Origin: Patiria miniata
Taxonomy: Eukaryota; Echinodermata; Asteroidea; Valvatida; Asterinidae
Direction of reading: 5' to 3'
NCBI RefSeq assembly: GCF_015706575.1
Contig: NW_024037051.1
Location: 15,349,016-15,413,015, forward strand
DNA: 64,000 nt
Below are positions 58,846 to 64,000 of this stretch, piece after piece. The notes under the pieces were generated by a model. It did no database searches, was not told where the DNA came from, and saw only the letters and a program-made list of their open reading frames with translations. A program made the translations under genes and the position numbers. Each line of letters starts with the position of its first letter. The first letter of the stretch is position 1.

Positions 58846-59004
58846 GTGTTGGAGTGTCTTTACAGAAGCAGGTGGAGCAGAGTGGATGGGCTAGGTGCGC
58901 TCATCATATCCCCCACACGGGAGCTGGCTTACCAGACGTTCGAGGTGCTGTGCAAAGTGGGCAAGAAACATGACTTCTCTGCAGCTCTTATCATTGGAGG
59001 AAAG
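58846..59004 (+). CDS. DDX10: DDX10/Dbp4-type helicase, coding exon 3 (motif Ia)
   Basis: This 53-codon phase-0 exon encodes residues 117-169: [20 protein letters not shown], then SPTRELA (motif Ia, PTRELA at 139-144), [18 protein letters not shown] and LIIGGK (164-169, the GG element). RW(S/T)..[21 protein letters not shown] is a DDX10 signature. The acceptor is TTGCAG and the donor AAG|GTAAGC. Motif Ib and the DEAD box should follow in the next exon. No such exon appears before the window ends, so the gene is cut by the right edge or intron 3 exceeds 5 kb. Confidence 0.95.
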
Positions 59005-59902
59005 GTAAGCAATGATATCAGTCCAATCTCACTAAGCAGGAATCTCACTAAGCAGGCAACGTAATCAGAACAATTTCATGTCTCTGCTAAGCACAGAGGC
59101 TTTTGGTGCGAACAAGTATTAAACAACGCTAGCAAAATTCTGCACTTAGCCTGTAAGCACAGAATGATTAGCTCCGGCACGTATGCATGCGCTACCACCA
59201 AAATTCCTAGACTTTCCTGCTAAGTTAGCAGGATTTTTCGCTAACGGTAAGCAGAGCCATCAAGTTGGGCTCTGATTCCGAGGCCTTGTCCCACGCTAAG
59301 CTCCAATGCTTTAAGAAGTGTTAACATACAACATTTTGTTGACTGTAAGTGAACAGTGTATTGTGTTACACGTACATGTATGTAGAATCACCAAATTGGG
59401 TCTTTTTGTGTATTTTGTAGAATTACGTAACTGTTTTTTGTTGTAACCTTTCTTGAAATGTCCATCTAGTGCTTCCTGTTATCTGCCAGTATGGTAGCAT
59501 AGTCCGCATTTATCAATTGACATGTTTACTGTATAAGTGCGTGTTGGCCTTGTTTTTCTAGTGTGATGTTTCACTTGCAGTTTTCTGCAGGATGTTAGGA
59601 AACTTTCGTGTAGAGCTGCTAATGAGGTTGACGTATATCGTGTCCTTGCTGTCCGTTTTCTTGGTGTTTTTTTGTAGATAGTGGTGGGAGAAATCAGAGA
59701 TTTCATAATCACGTTATCCCAGGTTTTTTTCAAACCGAATAACGGATATTTGATTTCACCAGAACTTCCCATCCACCTCACAGACAATGCCAACAAAAAG
59801 TGACAAGTGAGGTGCCACATGGAATGCCCTCCCAATGACTGGGTATAGTTTGCAGGATTCAATGACCAATGGGCCTTTACAAAAAAACACTCCAGAGCTG
59901 TA

Positions 59903-60280
59903 AGGCCAAAAAAAAAAAGTCTCCGGTTTCTGGTATGGAGCTTGCCCAAAAAGTGGTGCGGCGACGCGGCTTTTTTTTTTTTTTTACCTGTTTTTTTTTT
60001 TTTTGGCTTCAAATGTCGGCTGATGACTGCAAATGGTGCCGACTAAACTTAGTGCAAATATATGGGAGTCCAGAGAGGCCACATGAAGCTTATTCTCGAT
60101 CATAACCCCATCTAAAAACACGTTAAAATTGTGCAACAGCAGGATTCCAGTCAAACCAGTGAGTTTAGCGGTTTTGAGACATCATCTTGTATTGAAAAAA
60201 ACACTTTTTCATTTTGCCGACGTGCATGGCTACGGCGACGCGCACGCATACCAGAAACCGGAGACTTTTTTTGTTTGGCC
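59903..60280. mobile_element. Putative PIF/Harbinger-type MITE (TAA duplication)
   Basis: GGCCAAA(n)GTCTCCGGTTTCTGGTAT at the left is inverted at the right as ATACCAGAAACCGGAGAC followed by a T run and TTTGGCC. TAA directly abuts both ends (59901-59903 and 60281-60283), matching the 3-bp T(A/T)A duplication of PIF/Harbinger elements. The inner arms also share GGCGACGCG. It is about 378 bases long and non-coding. Confidence 0.7.
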
Positions 60281-61060
60281 TAATGTAACTAATGTTGAAA
60301 AAAAAAAATGGATGGGAACTCTCTGATAAGTCGAATGGGCAGGCTGTTCATATACCAAGAAGACCACTAGCAAGTGAATGCAGTTACAATCAGAGACCAT
60401 GGAGCAAATTGGAGGATGTTCCAGTTGTTTTCTTTTGCGTGTCTCACAAAAAGTGGAAGGCTAATTTTTGTTAAAGGTTGGTTTTGAATTCCTGGTTTCC
60501 TAAAATTGAAACCGAATAATGGAATTCAAACCGAATTTTAAAAAATCCGCCTTAAAATCCGACCACTTAGTGTCATTTTGTGAGAAGTACAGACATTGTA
60601 TGCCGTATGTTTTATATAATGCTCTGATCTGACCACCTTGTTAAAACCTGGCTTCAGCCGTGTCACAAATTGCAAACTTTTCAACAACAGATGTAGCAGT
60701 TTTCTTTGATTAAAATGACCATGAGATGATGCCCAAAATACAGCCATATTATTTGAACTCGGTGTCGAACAATAAAAAGAGGATTGACAGTAATCCCTAT
60801 TTAATGAGCGGCAGCTGCCTTGAAATGAGCAACTGTGCATGTAATTACCCATGTGAACAGCTAGCCTGCCCTAAACACATGTACTGACTTATAGGTGCTT
60901 TGTCCTGTCAGTTTAACAAGAATTACATTCATGTTTGAAAAGCTTTTGCTCAAATGAAGGGATCAAGAAATATACAGATGGTAAATCCGTGTACTTTCAG
61001 ATAACAGCAGTCTTCATAGATGACATCCATTTACATGTATTAACCCTCCTTTTGTTTGAT

Positions 61061-61325
61061 CAGTCACAAACAGTCAAAAAGTCAATCCTATTCCCCTACC
61101 ATGCCTTTCACACAGGCTAGTCACCAACAGTCAGATCGTATTTCTCGTAGGCACTGTGACAGTCAAATTCCATCAACAGACAAAAGCAGGTGACTGGTAG
61201 GCACACCTGGCTTAAATCAATCCCCTACAGTCAAAGCATAGCTCTAATCAGGGTTTATGCTGTATCACAGCCAGTCAATCCTGCTTTATGAAGGCAGGGA
61301 GCACTCAATTATTAAAAACAGTCAC
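61061..61325. repeat. Cluster of CAGTCA words
   Basis: CAGTCA occurs seven times in about 265 bases (for example 61061, 61071, 61227, 61272), often as ACAGTCAA. It looks like a decayed tandem repeat. A functional binding cluster is possible but unsupported. Confidence 0.4.
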
Positions 61326-62900
61326 TTGATTTATTTTGACTGCTGCCTAGCCTTGTTGAAATTGCCAGCTAGAGAGGGAGGGTTAAATTGCATTCAATTA
61401 AAAAAAAATTGAGGAATTTAATAAAAGTTTATCAAATGTACATACTTTGTATTTTTTCCCCTGGTAACATGATCACACTTCAGAATTGTTCTTCCTCATG
61501 TTTGAGCTTTGAATTGAAAGAAGACACTCCCAAACAAGCAATTTCAGGAGATGGCAGAAAAACTCTTTAGAATGTTGTCGGGGGGGGGGGGGTTGCTAAT
61601 TAGGGACAGTAGACCGAATCCACAGTGCCTGAACCACTATGCCGATATTGCCGATATGAATGCTACAGCCTCACTGAAATAGCAGAAATGAAGAATCATT
61701 TTCCAATCTGCTGTTAAATTAAAGCCATGTACATGAACAGTACGCATGATTAGCTCAACACTAAGTAAATTGAGTAAATCTACAAAAATGAAGTCGTTAG
61801 TTACGCCAGCATATTTTACTCTGCTCATTTGGTCTGAACAACTGTTGCCATTTGATTGAACCCCCTACGACTGACTTCACGGATGGAAACAAACTAAGAG
61901 AAGCTGCGTCATGCAATGTGTATTCAGAAACTAAACCCTCTCATCCATCTTCGCTGGCAGTGAATAAGGTCGATTGTCCATTACAGTCAGTGTTAAATCT
62001 TGTTAAAATGTTACTCACATTCGCTGGCAGTCTTTTCACGGCGCAATTACAGTGCACAGTTGATTTACCAGCCTGTGGCACCACAATGCTTTCTCATACA
62101 AATTGGTTTGTTTAGCTAGTGAGACAAATCAAAGCTTTGCTGCATACACTGTAAGAGGAAAATGATGTGAACAATTTTATGGGGTTTTTTTTGGGGGGGA
62201 GGGAGGGGGCGTACATTTACAAAATGAACATTTTTAGCAAAAATGATGAAGAAAATGATGTTGGTTGTTAAGTGACAGTGGCTGACTAAAAAAAAATTTT
62301 TAGATTTTGAGTCAAGTTTTGTCAATAAGGACTAGAGCTGTGCATTGGAACAAGGTTCCCCGAGTACCTGCGCATGGATGTACCCATAACCAGTTTTACA
62401 AATAACTACATGTAAGTAACTTCTCAGACAATGAAAAAGAAAGGCTGTGAATGTCATACGTGGGGATTTTGTTTCAAATGAAAGCCAGGCTACACGGGAA
62501 AACAGAACGTAATTCATGTTTATGACACTTGCGAAAGTTGCAGTCTTCACAATAAAAGCTGTATCTTGCTGTTTTGACACACTGATGTGGCAGTATTATT
62601 GTGGGGACCTGTATGAAAATTTAATAAGGAAAAACTCAACTTTTCAACTTGTAATGGAACTTTTTTCCCATACTTGGAAATCATTTAATTAAGTCTAATT
62701 CCTAACTTGCTGACCTGTTAGAATCCATAAAAATCAATGTGACATTCTCCAAAATGTTGGGCCTTCGTGGTCCACGTAGAGTATTAATAGCGTCCCTGCA
62801 TTGGATTTTGAAGCGCGTTCAAGCTTGCAAATCATACATAATTTTTGACCCTCTTTGTCTGCAGAAACACCCCTATTCTCAGTGCTTACCACTGTGTGCC

Positions 62901-62960
62901 TTAAAAAAAAAGGCTCAAAAGATTGTAAAAAAAAAAAGGCTCAAAAGATTGTGAAAAAAA
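62901..62960. repeat. Two tandem 26-bp units
   Basis: An A run, AAAGGCTCAAAAGATTGT, and again an A run with the same phrase. Confidence 0.7.
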
Positions 62961-63292
62961 GAAAGAATACGTTCTATTTGATTTTCTCGACATTGTCCAA
63001 CATTACATGTAGGTACAGACATAATTCACTCAGTACGTCATCCGTGGCTCCGTTAATTGGCCTGGCCTCTTATCTGCGTCAAGACAAGAGCAAGCCTCAT
63101 TTGAAAGTCTTAATTAGGTCCTTGAGGGAGATTTGCCATTGTTGAAAGTTCCACCGTCTGCTCATCAGGATATTAGAAGAAAAAAAACCTCATTAGGGTT
63201 AATACAGAGCTGCAAGTGGCCTTGATGCTAGACCCATTGTACACAGTTGATTTTGATTCCTTTCTGGGGTTTTTTTTTGGGGGGAAGAGATG

Positions 63293-63483
63293 TTCAGTCG
63301 ACTCTCGTTATAACAAACTCGTTCGGACCTAGCCAAATTGTTTCTTATATCAGAATTGTGTATTAAGAGGAACATCAGTACCATTCATTGTGCACATAAA
63401 TGCACAGTCGGGACCAAGGCTTTATGTTTTTTATAACCAGAATTTTGTATTAACAGAGTGTGTACTAACGAGAGTCGCCTGTA
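63293..63483. mobile_element. pogo/Tigger-like MITE fragment
   Basis: The left end CAGTCGACTCTCGTTATAAC and the right end, reverse-complemented, CAGGCGACTCTCGTTAGTAC form inverted termini. The inner arms share TGTATTAA and CTGGTTATAA-like words. TA follows the right end; the left flank is TT. CAGTCGACTCTCGTTATAAC is the style of pogo/Tigger termini. It is only about 190 bases long, so non-autonomous. Confidence 0.6.
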
Positions 63484-64000
63484 GTTAATGTAGGGGTGTC
63501 TGATTGTTACCTTCCTGGCGACAGCAAATGGTCAGTCTGACTGTTTATGCTGTAGCCCAGGCTTCTTTTGGGGGGGGGGGGGCAATTTATTATTTCTTGG
63601 ACAAGGTTGAGGAGATTAGCGCAAGAGACACATGAAGGGATTTCAGCTTTGTTCTGTGTTGGGCCGTGGTCAGAGTTATGTCATTGCAATACGGGCACGA
63701 GCTGCCAATTCCATTAATGTGCCTGAATGATAACAATAGGATGATTTTTTGGAAGGTCCGTGCTCCGTAGACATGATGAACAGCTGCCGTTATAAGACAA
63801 GCAAAAATATTTAGGCAAATGCAAAAGATGTTTGGAACAACTTTCAAAGTTATGTATGTATTTAAACGAAATTAATGGGCTTTAAAAGACTACATTGCAA
63901 ATGGTCTTTTCCCTGTCTGTCTTCGAGATTTACCCGAAAAGATGCAGAAGTCTTTTTTAAATTACTTACTAAATCTAGTGACATACAAAAGTTGTTCAGA

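Larger units (their letters stand above)
59005..64000 (+). other. DDX10 intron 3 (continues beyond window)
   Basis: From the donor GTAAGC at 59005 to the right edge I find no DDX10 exon. The interval contains repeats of the phrase CTAAGCA (59031-59245), a TAA-flanked MITE (59903-60279), clustered CAGTCA words (61061-61325), short tandem repeats near 62901-62960 and a pogo-like element (63293-63483). A 177-codon minus-strand frame at 59479-60012 is unexplained but not recognised. Confidence 0.6.

Overview
The window looks like metazoan nuclear DNA: AT-rich, gene-poor, with spliced genes, GT/AG introns and many short non-autonomous transposons. An invertebrate deuterostome, perhaps an echinoderm, is my best guess. 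That guess rests on abundant TACATGTA and AGGCCTA palindromes, tRNA-type SINE remnants and the style of the encoded proteins; there is no diagnostic marker. I see no rRNA, intact tRNA gene, CRISPR array, phage or prokaryotic gene.

Two genes are supported. (1) A nuclear receptor of the NR0B (DAX1/SHP) type lies on + at about 22.9-27.9 kb. Its 5' exon encodes Cys-x-Cys pairs and two LXXLL boxes. Its 3' terminal exon (27699-27940) encodes the last 80 residues of a ligand-binding domain (LBD), followed by AATAAA at 28393. The middle of the LBD (helices 3 to about 8) is not visible in the 4.4 kb between them, which is the most puzzling observation here. (2) The first three coding exons of a DDX10/Dbp4-type DEAD-box RNA helicase lie on + (55704-55859, 57287-57478, 58846-59004). 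They join in phase 0 with good splice sites, and the gene runs off the right edge. Positions 1-122 may hold the C-terminal exon of an unidentified gene.

Layout: 0.1-22.5 kb is non-coding, with SINE remnants, small inverted-repeat elements, GGAGGATT repeats and two similar 150-bp segments 16 kb apart. 22.6-28.4 kb is the NR0B locus. 28.4-36 kb is AT-rich, with several transposon pieces and an ETS/NRF1-type promoter-like site near 33.03-33.29 kb. 36-55 kb has no recognised gene; parts are repeat-poor and could be regulatory, and it contains a 21-bp satellite (42.34-42.86 kb) and a TA-flanked MITE (43.52-43.98 kb). 55.5-64 kb is DDX10 with MITE-bearing introns.

The two genes have no evident functional link: one is a probable transcriptional co-regulator, the other a ribosome-biogenesis helicase. 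The transposon content falls into several families identifiable by terminal inverted repeats, and one family has clear 8-bp target duplications.
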